Made by a program: the position numbers and the translations under genes. From Peribacillus butanolivorans (lineage in GTDB: Bacteria; Bacillota; Bacilli; Bacillales; DSM-1321), in NCBI RefSeq assembly GCF_001273755.1, contig NZ_LGYA01000001.1, positions 3,966,730 to 4,030,729 of the forward strand: a stretch of DNA of 64,000 bases. The letters run 5' to 3'. Under the pieces are notes generated by a model. That model did no database searches. It was not told the origin of the DNA and was given only the letters and a program-made list of their open reading frames with translations. Every line of letters starts with the position of its first letter. The first letter of the stretch is position 1. Of the stretch, positions 17,381-26,998 are shown piece by piece.

Positions 17381-18253
17381 TCAAGATAATACTTTTAGTT
17401 TCCTTTTGATATGCGTTGCGAAGATTTCAAGACAGATTGCAATAATTAGGATAAAATAAGTGATTGCTCCAATTTCACTCAAGTCAAAGTAAAATCCACT
17501 TGCCATAAACATATCGAAGCCGATTCCTCCCGCGCCTGCAGCTGCGCCCATTGCGACTGCCACTGCAAAATTGATTTCAAAGCGCATGAAAGTCCATGAA
17601 ATGATATAAGTAATGGAAGATGGAATGACTACTTGGAAAACGATCTGCCACCAATTCGCACCGCTTGCTTGTAGGGCTTCAATAGCACCTTTATCAATTT
17701 CTTCGAAGGATTCTGAGTAGGCCTTTACAAGGTAACTTATTGAGTGAAACGTCATTCCTATAACTGCAGCTACACTACCTAATCCTGCTGCGACTGCAAA
17801 AATGAGGACCCACAACACAGTTGGAACGGCTCTAATCAAGGCAACCGTTCCCTTTATCACAATCGATAATGGCTTAGTCGAGATATTTCCAGCCGCTAAA
17901 AGTCCCAACATCAGGGCAATGATTGCACCAAATATTGTCGTTAAGAAAGCTAAACCTAATGTAATCGACACCTGATATAGTGCTTGAGTAAAGGTAAAGT
18001 GCTTCAGATGCGGCTCAAAAAACATGATCTTCAAATTGTCCATAGTCAATAATAGTGCGTCCAGAAGTTTAACATCCTTATAATCAAAACTGACAAATGC
18101 GTACATAGTCAAAATCGCAAGGATCAGAACACTCAACCTTATAACGATTGTAGATTTTGAGAAGGGCTTTTTGGATAGTAGATCAAGTAGCCGTTTATCT
18201 AAATCCTGGCCAGTATGAGAGGGAAATGGTTTGATAGGACCTTCTGCCTGCAT
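17381..18253 (-). CDS. phnE: phosphonate ABC transporter permease PhnE (second copy)
   Basis: The 290-residue inner-membrane permease has about six hydrophobic segments. The EAA-type loop contacting the ATPase reads SFEEIDKGAIEALQASGANWWQIVFQVVIP. It starts at the ATG whose A is the last base of the phnE1 stop codon (1-bp overlap), so the two permeases are co-translated and probably form a heterodimer with PhnC. A roughly 60-residue N-terminal cytoplasmic extension precedes the first helix. It is the last gene of the operon. Confidence 0.93.
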   Translation of the reverse strand: MQAEGPIKPFPSHTGQDLDKRLLDLLSKKPFSKSTIVIRLSVLILAILTMYAFVSFDYKDVKLLDALLLTMDNLKIMFFEPHLKHFTFTQALYQVSITLGLAFLTTIFGAIIALMLGLLAAGNISTKPLSIVIKGTVALIRAVPTVLWVLIFAVAAGLGSVAAVIGMTFHSISYLVKAYSESFEEIDKGAIEALQASGANWWQIVFQVVIPSSITYIISWTFMRFEINFAVAVAMGAAAGAGGIGFDMFMASGFYFDLSEIGAITYFILIIAICLEIFATHIKRKLKVLS

Positions 18254-19038
18254 TATAAAATCACCCTCCTCACGTAATTTGAGATATATTCAATACATAA
18301 AATCGAAATAATAATCGTGATGACGACAAGACTAGCAATGTCATAATTCAAGTTTTTATAATACAGATTAAACGTAAAACCAATACCTGATCCTGTAAGC
18401 AGTCCGACTAATGTTGCATTTCTTATATTTGTTTCAATCATAAAAAGAACCCAACTAATCATTTGCGGGATTGTTGAAGGAATAACAGACTGCGAAATAA
18501 TAGTTAGATAGCTTGCACCCGTTGCCTGCAAAGCTTCTACGGAACTACTGCTTACTTCATCGATCGTTTCTATAAAGGCTCTTGTTAAAAAACCGAAAGA
18601 TCCGAAAAACAAAGCAAAATAACCGGTTAAGGAACTTTGTCCAAATGAAAATAACAAGACCAGCGCCCATATTGAGACATCAATATTTCTAAATAAAACC
18701 GCTATCCCACGGCTAAAACCTCCGAAAAAAGCATTCACTCTTGTAGTATTAGAACCCAAAATAGCAAATACAAAGGCCAATATTCCAGCGAGTGTCGTTG
18801 CAGCAATAGAAATTAAAAGTGTTTCTTTCAGCTTTATCAAAATGTCTGGCAGTTTAGTCAGGGAATCCTTTGTTGGATAAAAATTCGATAACGACCATTG
18901 TATAGCCTTAGGAACGGAGGTAAATCCTTTTGCCATGCTGAATTCTGTAATGATAATAGAAACAACCGTCGCAGCCCCAATAATCAAAAACAATACAAGC
19001 GAATTTCTTCTCTTTTTTGCAAAAATATCAGCCGACAT
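18253..19038 (-). CDS. phnE: phosphonate ABC transporter permease PhnE (first copy)
   Basis: The 261-residue permease has the EAA loop TIDEVSSSSVEALQATGASYLTIISQSVIP. The ATG at 19038 is chosen because GGGAGG lies just upstream inside the end of phnC, giving an 11-bp overlap; the longer frame to 19056 lacks a binding site. It is paired with the second phnE downstream. It imports phosphonates bound by PhnD using ATP hydrolysis by PhnC. Confidence 0.93.
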   Translation of the reverse strand: MSADIFAKKRRNSLVLFLIIGAATVVSIIITEFSMAKGFTSVPKAIQWSLSNFYPTKDSLTKLPDILIKLKETLLISIAATTLAGILAFVFAILGSNTTRVNAFFGGFSRGIAVLFRNIDVSIWALVLLFSFGQSSLTGYFALFFGSFGFLTRAFIETIDEVSSSSVEALQATGASYLTIISQSVIPSTIPQMISWVLFMIETNIRNATLVGLLTGSGIGFTFNLYYKNLNYDIASLVVITIIISILCIEYISNYVRRVIL

Positions 19039-19816
19039 GGGAACCTCCCAAATCAAAAATCAACTTTCCTTCATCTGACCCATAAATCTGATGGATATCA
19101 CTCGAGGTTATATTTTGAGATGTGCCATTGAAAACAATCTTGCCACTATTCACACCAATAATTCGATCCGAATATTTTAGCGCAACATCGACTTGATGCA
19201 GATTAACTACTACTGTGATTCCCATGGATGTACAGATATTCCTTAAATGATCCATGATCACTTTGGATGAATTCGGATCTAGAGAGGCAATCGGTTCATC
19301 ACATAAAAGCAATTTAGGATTTTGGATAAGTGCCCGCGCAATACCAACACGCTGTTTCTGGCCTCCGCTCAATTCATCAGACCTTTTATAGAGCTGATCT
19401 TCCAGACCGAGAATTTGGAGAATATTAGCAGCCTGAAGTTTCTCATCTTCACTGTGCAGACCAAGGATACCTGCCAAAGTAGATTTATAGCCTAATCGTC
19501 CATGCAGGGTATTTTCAATCACGCTAAGTCTATTTACCAGATTGTAATGTTGAAAAATCATCCCTATTTTCCTCCGTACTTTCTTTAACTCCCTTTTATT
19601 TAACTCGTATACATGATCATTATCAAAAATGATATCTCCACTAGAAGCATCAATCATCCTATTAATGCACCGAAGAAGAGTTGATTTTCCTGCTCCAGAT
19701 GGCCCTATGATAGAAACGAATTCTCCTTCTTTCACAGAGAAGTCAATATTGGATAACGCTTTTGTATCATTTCCAAAGTGTTTTGAGACATTTTTCACTT
19801 CCAATAATGTTGTCAT
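19028..19816 (-). CDS. phnC: phosphonate ABC transporter ATP-binding protein PhnC
   Basis: The 262-residue ATPase has Walker A GPSGAGKST (about 39-47), the Q-loop FQHYNLV, the ABC signature LSGGQKQRV and Walker B KLLLCDEPIASLDP. The VVVNLHQVDVAL segment, with His in the switch loop, is typical of PhnC. AGGGGGATAATAC precedes the ATG. It lies 40 bp after phnD and overlaps phnE1. Confidence 0.95.
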   Translation of the reverse strand: MTTLLEVKNVSKHFGNDTKALSNIDFSVKEGEFVSIIGPSGAGKSTLLRCINRMIDASSGDIIFDNDHVYELNKRELKKVRRKIGMIFQHYNLVNRLSVIENTLHGRLGYKSTLAGILGLHSEDEKLQAANILQILGLEDQLYKRSDELSGGQKQRVGIARALIQNPKLLLCDEPIASLDPNSSKVIMDHLRNICTSMGITVVVNLHQVDVALKYSDRIIGVNSGKIVFNGTSQNITSSDIHQIYGSDEGKLIFDLGGSHVG

Positions 19817-19856
19817 GTATTATCCCCCTACATTTTACTACTTTAGGATCTGCAAA

Positions 19857-20903
19857 TTATTTAGATAATTCCCGAATTGGATTGAACCAGTCATCCTCAA
19901 CTTGCACCAATCTTTCTTTTCCGCTTGCCTTTTTAAATAGACCTGATACCTTAGAGTCCTCTGGTACAAAAACTTTCTCGTTATTTGCTATCTCATCAGA
20001 CATCAAAGTTTCAAGAATTATTTCACGTGTTTCCTCACTAACTAATTCGGTATTCACCACGAAGGGTGCATTCAAAACTGGAGTCACTGAAATGAGTGAG
20101 AATTCTTTGTCTACAACTGTGTTAAAGGGTTCAGCTGCATCCTTCTTTACCTTATACACAGCACCTGCTTTATTCTCTTCTCCATCTGCCAGCTCCACAT
20201 AATTATTAACACATGTGTCACAAAAAGCTGCCACGTCTGCTCTCCCAGTCAAAAGATTTACAGCCGAACCTTGGTGGGAACCACCATAAAGTACTTCACT
20301 AAAGAATTTATCCTTCCCGCCTTCTAATAAATCCTCGGCCTTTAATTCCTTAAACTTATCTTTTTGAGAAAAATAATCAACGATTCCTGTGGAAGGAACT
20401 TTGAAACCAGATGTAGAGCTATTTGATACGAAAGAGAATTTTTTTCCTTGGATATCGTCTATGGAATATTCGTCGTTCATTTTATAATCCTCTGCATTTT
20501 GAACAGCCAGCCAGCTATTGTAGACTGCATCATCCAAGGTTCCTGATTCACCGCTTGGAACAACTAGAGATTGAACCTTATCATTTTTGTTTTTTGCTTC
20601 AATATATCCTTGTGCTCCTAGGAATGCTAAATCAGTGTTTCCATTAGCAATTGCCTCGATTGCAATATTATAATCTGTTGTGGTCTTATGTTCGACTTTC
20701 TTTCCTGTGGCTTCTTCTAAGATCCGCCCGATTTCATCGCGGGCTTCCCCTAAATCTTCCCCAGATTCATTTGGCAGCCACGCTATTGTTAATGTATCAT
20801 CTTCTTGTCCCTTAGCATTATCTCCTGTTGAACTACTAGAAGAGCAGCCTGTAAACACCACCAAAATTACAAACATCAAGATGGACATAATCGATTTTTT
20901 CAT
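19857..20903 (-). CDS. phnD: phosphonate-binding lipoprotein PhnD
   Basis: The 348-residue solute-binding protein has a lipoprotein signal peptide (VVFTGCSSSSS) that anchors it outside the membrane. The family core begins LTIAWLPNESGEDLGEAR, with TDLAFLGAQGYIEA and SSTSGFKVPS forming the phosphonate pocket region. GGAGGGAAG precedes the ATG. It delivers phosphonates to the two PhnE permeases. A 128-bp gap without a clear terminator separates it from phnL, so readthrough or a separate promoter are both possible. Confidence 0.94.
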   Translation of the reverse strand: MKKSIMSILMFVILVVFTGCSSSSSTGDNAKGQEDDTLTIAWLPNESGEDLGEARDEIGRILEEATGKKVEHKTTTDYNIAIEAIANGNTDLAFLGAQGYIEAKNKNDKVQSLVVPSGESGTLDDAVYNSWLAVQNAEDYKMNDEYSIDDIQGKKFSFVSNSSTSGFKVPSTGIVDYFSQKDKFKELKAEDLLEGGKDKFFSEVLYGGSHQGSAVNLLTGRADVAAFCDTCVNNYVELADGEENKAGAVYKVKKDAAEPFNTVVDKEFSLISVTPVLNAPFVVNTELVSEETREIILETLMSDEIANNEKVFVPEDSKVSGLFKKASGKERLVQVEDDWFNPIRELSK

Positions 20904-21031
20904 GTTAAATCTTCCCTCCTATTTAAAAAATCATTTCTTATTTCAATAACTATCAATTTAACAATACAGGTACAATACTAACCTGCCATTAAGCAAACCG
21001 AATATTCAGTAAAGTTTCCGTGAAGCAATCG

Positions 21032-21745
21032 TTAAATTTTTTGAATAGCTTGATTAAAACATCCATTCTGTATGCTATATTCTTTATTTACTAACCGATT
21101 CATGAACTCCAAGTCATGAAAAATACCTAGCATGGTCGTTCCTTCTTTCATTAGCTGTTCTAGCAGGGTTTTCACCTTCAATTTAGAATCGTGATCCAAA
21201 CTTGCTGTTGGTTCATCCAACAAGAGCAGCCGTGGCCTTTTTACCATTGCTCTTGCTATATTTAACCTTAGCTTCTCTCCTCCTGAAAAAGTAGCAGGGT
21301 AACTGTCCCGCAGCTCTTTTCCTATTTCAAAGTGGTCGAGGATTTTTTCTGTTTCCATATTGGCTATTTCTCTAGATTGTCCCATTTCAAGGATAGCCTC
21401 GGTTACGAGCTGCCTTGCTGTAGTTCTTGGCATGACATTTAAAAATTGAGAAACATAGCCTATCTCATGCTTACGCAGGTAAATCATTTCTCTTTCTGTA
21501 GCTTTTGCTAGATTAATCGGACCATAGTGGGAAGACTCATACCAGATATCTCCTTCTTGAACCCGATAGGTACCATAAATCGATTTTAAGATCGTCGATT
21601 TTCCACTGCCACTCTTGCCTGTAATGCCAATAAATTCACCTTTTTTCACTCGAATCGTAATATTGTTAACTGCTTGAATGTCTTTGCATTGATTATGTAA
21701 AATAAAAGACTTGGATAAATCTTTAATATCTAATATGTTTTCCAC
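21032..21745 (-). CDS. phnL: C-P lyase accessory ABC protein PhnL
   Basis: The 237-residue ABC ATPase has Walker A GKSGSGKST, the signature FSGGEKLRLNIAR and Walker B RLLLLDEPTASLD. PhnL is needed for phosphonate breakdown and works with PhnG-M rather than with a membrane permease. The GTG start has GGGTGG closely upstream. It follows phnM by 24 bp; in E. coli the order is phnK-phnL-phnM, so phnL and phnM are swapped here. Confidence 0.93.
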   Translation of the reverse strand: MENILDIKDLSKSFILHNQCKDIQAVNNITIRVKKGEFIGITGKSGSGKSTILKSIYGTYRVQEGDIWYESSHYGPINLAKATEREMIYLRKHEIGYVSQFLNVMPRTTARQLVTEAILEMGQSREIANMETEKILDHFEIGKELRDSYPATFSGGEKLRLNIARAMVKRPRLLLLDEPTASLDHDSKLKVKTLLEQLMKEGTTMLGIFHDLEFMNRLVNKEYSIQNGCFNQAIQKI

Positions 21746-21769
21746 TTTACCACCCGCTTTCTAAAAAAT

Positions 21770-22963
21770 TTATATCCTGTAATTAGTCTTTTGAATCAAT
21801 TTTCCATCTACAATCACACTTGTTATCACAGGGAAATCACCAGAAATTTTTTCAATAATAAGTATGTCAGCCTTTTTCCCTTCATGAATCGATCCAATTT
21901 CGTCATCCATTTTGACTGCCTTTGCGGGATTAATCGTAACTAGCTTAAACATGTCAACAAGATCCATCCCATGGTTATCCACTAATTCAAACATTGAATG
22001 TAGGAGGGCTGCAGGGTAATAATCACTGCATAATATGTCTATGCTTCCATCTTGAATGGCTTCAGAGGCACTTAAGTTCCCACTGTGAGAACCTCCCAAA
22101 AGCACATTTGGTGCACCCGCTATTGTATACATCCCCATCTCATGTGCCTTACGGGCAATCTCAAGTGTGATTGGAAATTCACTTATATTCGTTCCAAAGC
22201 TGTGAACTAATTCAAGCTTCTCTTTCGAATCATCATCATGTGAGGCAACTGCAATATTGTTTTCTCTTGCTAGCAGTGCAATTTCTTTCATTCTTTCAAT
22301 CGTCAGCTTTTCTTTCACTTGATGAGTCTGGATCATTACATCAATAGCTTCATCACTATAATCGTTATACCCTCTTAAAGTGTTTCGATAAATCTCTAGA
22401 TGTCTATATTGTCCTTGACCTGGAGTGTGGTCCATGAATGAGACTAGATGCACTTTCTTTTCCGAAATATATTCTTTTAAATTATCAATATCCTCCAAAT
22501 TATCTATTTCATAACGGGCATGAAACCGATGACGGACTAGGTGCTTCATCTTATGTGTTTGATCAATTAAGTCAATTAGCTTTCTTACATTCTCAGGCTC
22601 CCGAATTGGCTTATATGCGTATTCAGTTGATTTATAGAGAGATAGAGAGTGAAACATGGTCGTAATCCCATGCGTAATCAGTTCCTTTTCTGTTTCTCTT
22701 AAGCTCAAATGAAAATTCATTAAAGATGTAGGGCGCGGTGCAGTCATATGTTCAATGTAATCCGAATGGAGATCAATAAAACCAGGTGTAACATATCCAC
22801 CCAAAGCGTCCAGCACTTCCATCTCAGGACTCGTTTCGATTTCTCCCACAGGTGCAATTCTGCAAATTTTATCATCCTTAATTAAGAGATCATGGTCTAT
22901 CAATATCAAGTCTTCCGTTATAATTTTTCCATTTTTAATCAGCAACAATATCTCTTCCCCCAT
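21770..22963 (-). CDS. phnM: PhnM, ribose 1-methylphosphonate 5-triphosphate diphosphatase
   Basis: This 397-residue amidohydrolase-superfamily enzyme removes pyrophosphate from ribose 1-phosphonate 5-triphosphate, the step before C-P cleavage. Metal-site motifs are seen in PGFIDLHSDYIEH, SFMDHTPGQGQY, VASHDDDS and DILCSDYYPAALL. The ATG at 22963 has AAAGG only three bases away. A TTG five codons later has GGGGGAAGAG ahead of it, so the true start may be slightly shorter. Confidence 0.94.
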   Translation of the reverse strand: MGEEILLLIKNGKIITEDLILIDHDLLIKDDKICRIAPVGEIETSPEMEVLDALGGYVTPGFIDLHSDYIEHMTAPRPTSLMNFHLSLRETEKELITHGITTMFHSLSLYKSTEYAYKPIREPENVRKLIDLIDQTHKMKHLVRHRFHARYEIDNLEDIDNLKEYISEKKVHLVSFMDHTPGQGQYRHLEIYRNTLRGYNDYSDEAIDVMIQTHQVKEKLTIERMKEIALLARENNIAVASHDDDSKEKLELVHSFGTNISEFPITLEIARKAHEMGMYTIAGAPNVLLGGSHSGNLSASEAIQDGSIDILCSDYYPAALLHSMFELVDNHGMDLVDMFKLVTINPAKAVKMDDEIGSIHEGKKADILIIEKISGDFPVITSVIVDGKLIQKTNYRI

Positions 22964-22979
22964 TTTCCTTTAGTTTCTA

Positions 22980-23825
22980 TTACAGCAGCGAATGTACTAA
23001 TTGTTGGGTATAAGGATGCTGTGGATCTTCGAGTATTTGATCTGTTAATCCTCGCTCGATTACTTTACCCTCCAGCATAACAAGCGTACGGTCTGCAAGC
23101 ATTCGGATTACACCCAAATCATGAGAAACCAGTACAATACTAATATTCAAATCTCTTTGGAGGCCTTTAATTAAATCCAATACACTTGCTTGAACTGATA
23201 AATCTAAACCTGTGGTGACCTCATCCAAAAGCAGTATGGGTGGATTGTTAGACAACGCTTTGGCTATCTGGACCCTTTGCTGCATACCACCAGAAAAATT
23301 CTTTGGTTCTTCTTTCATTCTATGAATGGGAATATTCACTTCTTCAAGGAGCTCGGCACCTCTTGTTTCCATGCTGCCGACATGTCTATTCCCAGCTGAA
23401 ATTAACTTCTCAGCAATATTGCCAATCGAGGAGAAATTCATTTTCAATCCTAGAATAGGGTTTTGATAAACCTTCCCCATTAGGTGGTTTCGAACATATC
23501 TTTTTTTCTGAGCAGACTCTATGAATAAATTCTTTTTTCCATCCTCAAAGCCAGCCACATACATTTCTCCATCGGTTACTTCTTCGTCAAAATACAAACT
23601 TTTCATTAAAGTGGATTTGCCACTGCCACTCTCTCCTACAATTCCAAGAACTTCACCTTGATACAAATCAAACGTCACATCTCTACAGGCATAAACCGTT
23701 CCACATTTGTGACAATAGTTTTTAGTCATCTTTCCTAATTTCATATTTTTGCATGTTGAACATCCGTTTCCAAACTGTTTGTTCATCTGTTTAACTGATA
23801 ATACGGGTACTTCAAGTACAGACAT
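22980..23825 (-). CDS. phnK: PhnK, ABC protein of the C-P lyase complex, with N-terminal Cys cluster
   Basis: The 281-residue ABC ATPase has Walker A GIVGESGSGKS (about 61-71), the signature FSGGMQQRVQIAK and ILLLDEVTTGLDLSVQ. It binds the PhnGHIJ core. Compared with the E. coli protein there is an insertion in the first 50 residues carrying Cys22, Cys25, Cys38 and Cys41 (two CxxC pairs), which looks like a zinc or Fe-S knuckle. It starts directly after the phnJ stop (TAAATG), with GGGAGTG upstream. Confidence 0.94.
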   Translation of the reverse strand: MSVLEVPVLSVKQMNKQFGNGCSTCKNMKLGKMTKNYCHKCGTVYACRDVTFDLYQGEVLGIVGESGSGKSTLMKSLYFDEEVTDGEMYVAGFEDGKKNLFIESAQKKRYVRNHLMGKVYQNPILGLKMNFSSIGNIAEKLISAGNRHVGSMETRGAELLEEVNIPIHRMKEEPKNFSGGMQQRVQIAKALSNNPPILLLDEVTTGLDLSVQASVLDLIKGLQRDLNISIVLVSHDLGVIRMLADRTLVMLEGKVIERGLTDQILEDPQHPYTQQLVHSLL

Positions 23826-24680
23826 TTATTTCACTCCCAATGATTGTTTTTGATTGACTATTTCAAGACAATTGCTTGTATCATTACATTGGAAATACGT
23901 TTCTCCTGTATCCTCATCAACAAGTTCATCAAAAAACACATCATTGGAACCGCAGAGAATACAAGCTTGATTTGTAAAGGACTCTATTTCAAATTCATAA
24001 TCATCAAATGCTAAAGATGATACCTTTGTATAAGGAGGTACAGCATATACCTTTTTCTCCCTACCTGCGCCTAACAAAATGAGCGCTTCACTATTGTCTA
24101 GCTTTGCATTATCGAATCTCGGAATTGGACTTGGTGCCATGACATACCTGTCGTGAACCATTACCGGATGGTCTGCATCTGTCGCCATTATTCCGTACTT
24201 CATAATTTTTTCAAATAACATAAGCCATGCTCCACTATACTCTCTCTCAGCATGTAGCTTTTTCGTTTCATGTTCGCTTGGCTCAAAACCCCTTAAAGGT
24301 TCCGGTAATGGAACTTGAAGAATTAAAATCTGGTCTTTTTGTAACGGCACTTCAGGCACCCTGTGTCTAGACTGGATTAAAGATGCATCAGCTGTGCTAT
24401 CCGTTGTCCTTACCCCAGTAGTGTCTGATACGAGTTTTTTTATGTTAACGGCATTAACGGATTCATCCGAGCCTTGGTCGATCACTTTAAGAACGTCATC
24501 CTTTCCGATTAATGACAATGTCAACTGTAGGCCACCTGTGCCCCAACCACGCCCAATCGGCATTTCCCTAGAAGCGAATGGAACTTGATAACCGGGAATA
24601 GCAATCGCCTTTAAGGTTGCTCTTCTAATTTCTCGTTTCGATCCTTCATCAAAGAATGCAAAATTATAGGTTTTATTCAT
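23826..24680 (-). CDS. phnJ: PhnJ, radical SAM carbon-phosphorus lyase
   Basis: PhnJ breaks the C-P bond of 5-phosphoribosyl 1-phosphonate by a radical mechanism, giving the hydrocarbon and 5-phosphoribosyl 1,2-cyclic phosphate. All four conserved Cys are present with family spacing (Cys240, Cys243, Cys265, Cys271), as is the glycine of AIPGYQVPF (Gly30), equivalent to E. coli Gly32. The ATG at 24680 has GGAGGTGGG upstream and overlaps phnI by 8 bp. The 284-residue length is normal. Confidence 0.97.
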   Translation of the reverse strand: MNKTYNFAFFDEGSKREIRRATLKAIAIPGYQVPFASREMPIGRGWGTGGLQLTLSLIGKDDVLKVIDQGSDESVNAVNIKKLVSDTTGVRTTDSTADASLIQSRHRVPEVPLQKDQILILQVPLPEPLRGFEPSEHETKKLHAEREYSGAWLMLFEKIMKYGIMATDADHPVMVHDRYVMAPSPIPRFDNAKLDNSEALILLGAGREKKVYAVPPYTKVSSLAFDDYEFEIESFTNQACILCGSNDVFFDELVDEDTGETYFQCNDTSNCLEIVNQKQSLGVK

Positions 24681-25809
24681 GCAATCCCACCTCCTGCTCT
24701 GTGGTCTGATCTTTCGACTTTCGAATACTATCAAGTTTGGATTGAAACGTAACGTAATGAGGCATCTTCAAATGGGAGATGAAGCCCGTTGATTCCACTG
24801 AATCTATATGATAAAGAACGAATTCCTCGTTATGACTTGGAAATTCATTGTTTGGTCTTTCAAGGCAATTATCTAAAATTCCCATTGCTATTGCTTTTGT
24901 TTCATTTTGTCCCATACACATGCCATAGCCAACTTCAAACTCTATTTCTTTTTTGCCTTGTTCTTTCTCTACCGTTAGCGGAATGAGCATCTCTACTTCC
25001 GTCGCTGTGAAATCTCCAATATAATAGCTATCTTCCTCTTGACCATCGTCCAGCGGATGATCGAGATAGACAGGCAGCTGACCTACGCGTAACTCTCCTA
25101 CTGTCGGGTGCAGGGCACCATATCCACGAATTACTGCATAAGCTAGTGATGTTACTGCACCTGTTTGGCCTCTTGTTAGAATTTGTAAGCGTTCACTCCG
25201 CTTTGAAGGAAACTCTAGACTCTTCCTTGTAACATCTCTAGGCTGCAAATCATTGTTTTCACAGCTTGCTAATAAGCCTTCACTTCTTAAATAGTCCAAA
25301 ACTTTAGGTAAATTGTTTAAATCATCCATGTGCTTCTGATTATATTCTGTTGAACGATTCTCTTCTTGATAAGCCCGTAACCAATCTTGAATGCTTTTAT
25401 CCGATTCTTTTTCCAACTCCGAATCTAGTAACCGATGTGTATAATCTGTCGTAGCACCCAAAATCTGTCCGCCAGGTACATCCTTAAAACTGGCTGAAAT
25501 CCTGCGCACTACTTTCATATTTTCAGAACTGATAATTCGTGAAACATGTTTTCGCGGCAAAGTTGATCGATAGGCTCTTAAGAGGAAAACAGCTTCTTCC
25601 GGATTGCCTTCAGCTTGTTTAATTGCAATTGCAGACAGTGATTGATCATACAAACTGCTTTCGGACATAACCTGATCAATTAACCCTCTCATGCCAGCTT
25701 CTATCTTATGTAGCTCTATTGCCGTCCCTTTATGAACTCTTTCATACTTTAAGCGTTTTATGGATTCCTCAATGGCCTTTGTTCCGCCCTTTACTGCAAC
25801 ATATCCCAT
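24673..25809 (-). CDS. phnI: PhnI, C-P lyase core subunit
   Basis: The 378-residue PhnI acts with PhnG, PhnH and PhnL to couple phosphonate to ATP, displacing adenine to give ribose 1-phosphonate 5-triphosphate. Family regions are MGYVAVKGGTKAIEES at the start, the central LTRGQTGAVTSLAYAVIRGYG, and YGMCMGQNETKAIAM near the end. It overlaps phnH by 19 bp, with GGGGGTGAG as binding site, and phnJ by 8 bp. Confidence 0.96.
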   Translation of the reverse strand: MGYVAVKGGTKAIEESIKRLKYERVHKGTAIELHKIEAGMRGLIDQVMSESSLYDQSLSAIAIKQAEGNPEEAVFLLRAYRSTLPRKHVSRIISSENMKVVRRISASFKDVPGGQILGATTDYTHRLLDSELEKESDKSIQDWLRAYQEENRSTEYNQKHMDDLNNLPKVLDYLRSEGLLASCENNDLQPRDVTRKSLEFPSKRSERLQILTRGQTGAVTSLAYAVIRGYGALHPTVGELRVGQLPVYLDHPLDDGQEEDSYYIGDFTATEVEMLIPLTVEKEQGKKEIEFEVGYGMCMGQNETKAIAMGILDNCLERPNNEFPSHNEEFVLYHIDSVESTGFISHLKMPHYVTFQSKLDSIRKSKDQTTEQEVGLHE

Positions 25810-26408
25810 TTAATCTCACCCCCATTTTCTTTGATTTGAGTAGTTCTCGGTAAAGCTATTAAACGATCTTGTTCATCCACAAAATACATATCGATTCCTA
25901 AAGGGAATTCTATGTTTTTTTCGTTTCTTACACTCATCCAGGTGGAGACATTTGGGAGACATATAAAAGACTCCTGATGAATTCCTGGTCCTGAAAGGAT
26001 CATTGAGTTCCCTTTTGTTACATCCGAGACTTCTAGAATAATCATTGCTGATTCATGAGGATTCAACAGATTTCCTACCTTTGCTTTATTTATTGCGTCT
26101 TTCCTTTGCTCGTTGGAAGCATCCTGTAAAATAAAGATAAAATCTGCTTCTGACAAATCAACAGCCTTTGAATAGGTAAGCTGATTAATCATTCTTGACA
26201 CTATCTCCTCTTCCTTTGAAATAATCTTAAAAGTGACTTCTGGGTCAAGTACCGTGAGTGCAAGTAGGATAGTAGAAGATAAGCATTCCATTTGAACATC
26301 CAACATCTTAGCTTCCCTCTCCAAAACCACTAAAGTACCAGGTCTTGAAGTCGCCGCTACAAGCTTTTTATAAACAGTCTGTATATCATGAACTACATCC
26401 AAATTCAT
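25791..26408 (-). CDS. phnH: PhnH, C-P lyase core subunit
   Basis: The 205-residue PhnH belongs to the homodimer-forming PhnH family of the C-P lyase core. It begins MNLDVVHDIQTVYKKLV, matching the usual motif around FRALLDAMSRPG (here YKKLVAATSRPG). The ATG at 26408 has AAGGGGGGAAA upstream, and the longer frame to 26444 runs into phnG. The gap from phnG is 13 bp. Confidence 0.94.
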   Translation of the reverse strand: MNLDVVHDIQTVYKKLVAATSRPGTLVVLEREAKMLDVQMECLSSTILLALTVLDPEVTFKIISKEEEIVSRMINQLTYSKAVDLSEADFIFILQDASNEQRKDAINKAKVGNLLNPHESAMIILEVSDVTKGNSMILSGPGIHQESFICLPNVSTWMSVRNEKNIEFPLGIDMYFVDEQDRLIALPRTTQIKENGGEIKWDMLQ

Positions 26409-26421
26409 CGCTTTTCCCCCC

Positions 26422-26847
26422 TTATTGAACATCCATTGTTTCAAAATTCACCTTGGTTCTTAAGATTGATTGATTTAACTCTTGAAGATTTTTCTGTATA
26501 TTCTTCTTCTCATTTTCTAAAACATGTGACCATAATCTTGTTTCTACAAGATCAGCCTGATATGCCGCATCAATGATAGCTAAACAATGAGCCAGCTCTT
26601 CTCGATGCCCTTTAACGATACCAATACCGATTGAATCCTGGATTTGGACAGTGCATTCTGTCACCAGTAATTCCCCTAGATAAAACAAACTCTTTTTTGC
26701 CGTTTCCCTTGCCTTTAGCAAGACAAGAGCACTCTCTGGCTTTTGAATGACGTTTACTTTATATCTCATTTCTATTTCCTTGGCAAAATCCTTCGCAATG
26801 TCTGCAGTGCCTTGAATCAAAATCTCTGTTCTTTCCTTTCTTCTCAT
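26422..26847 (-). CDS. phnG: PhnG, C-P lyase core subunit
   Basis: The 141-residue protein starts MRRKERTEILIQG with GGAGG eight bases upstream; the TTG at 26862 lies ahead of this site and is unlikely. It matches PhnG in length and in the segments FYLGELLVTECTVQI and GIGIVKGHREELAHCLAIIDAAY. It binds PhnI and is needed for the nucleosidase step. It is the first gene of the GHIJKML run. Confidence 0.93.
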   Translation of the reverse strand: MRRKERTEILIQGTADIAKDFAKEIEMRYKVNVIQKPESALVLLKARETAKKSLFYLGELLVTECTVQIQDSIGIGIVKGHREELAHCLAIIDAAYQADLVETRLWSHVLENEKKNIQKNLQELNQSILRTKVNFETMDVQ

Positions 26848-26998
26848 TCCATTGGCCTCCAAATGTTTTAGTTTCTCTCTACATCTTCAATGTATCTTGT
26901 TGCCAAGTGAACCTACGTTAAGAATGAGTAAATCTTTGTATGTAATTTGTAAAAGCACTAACGTGAACGGGCATATTCTATTCAAAGTTTCGTGCTTT

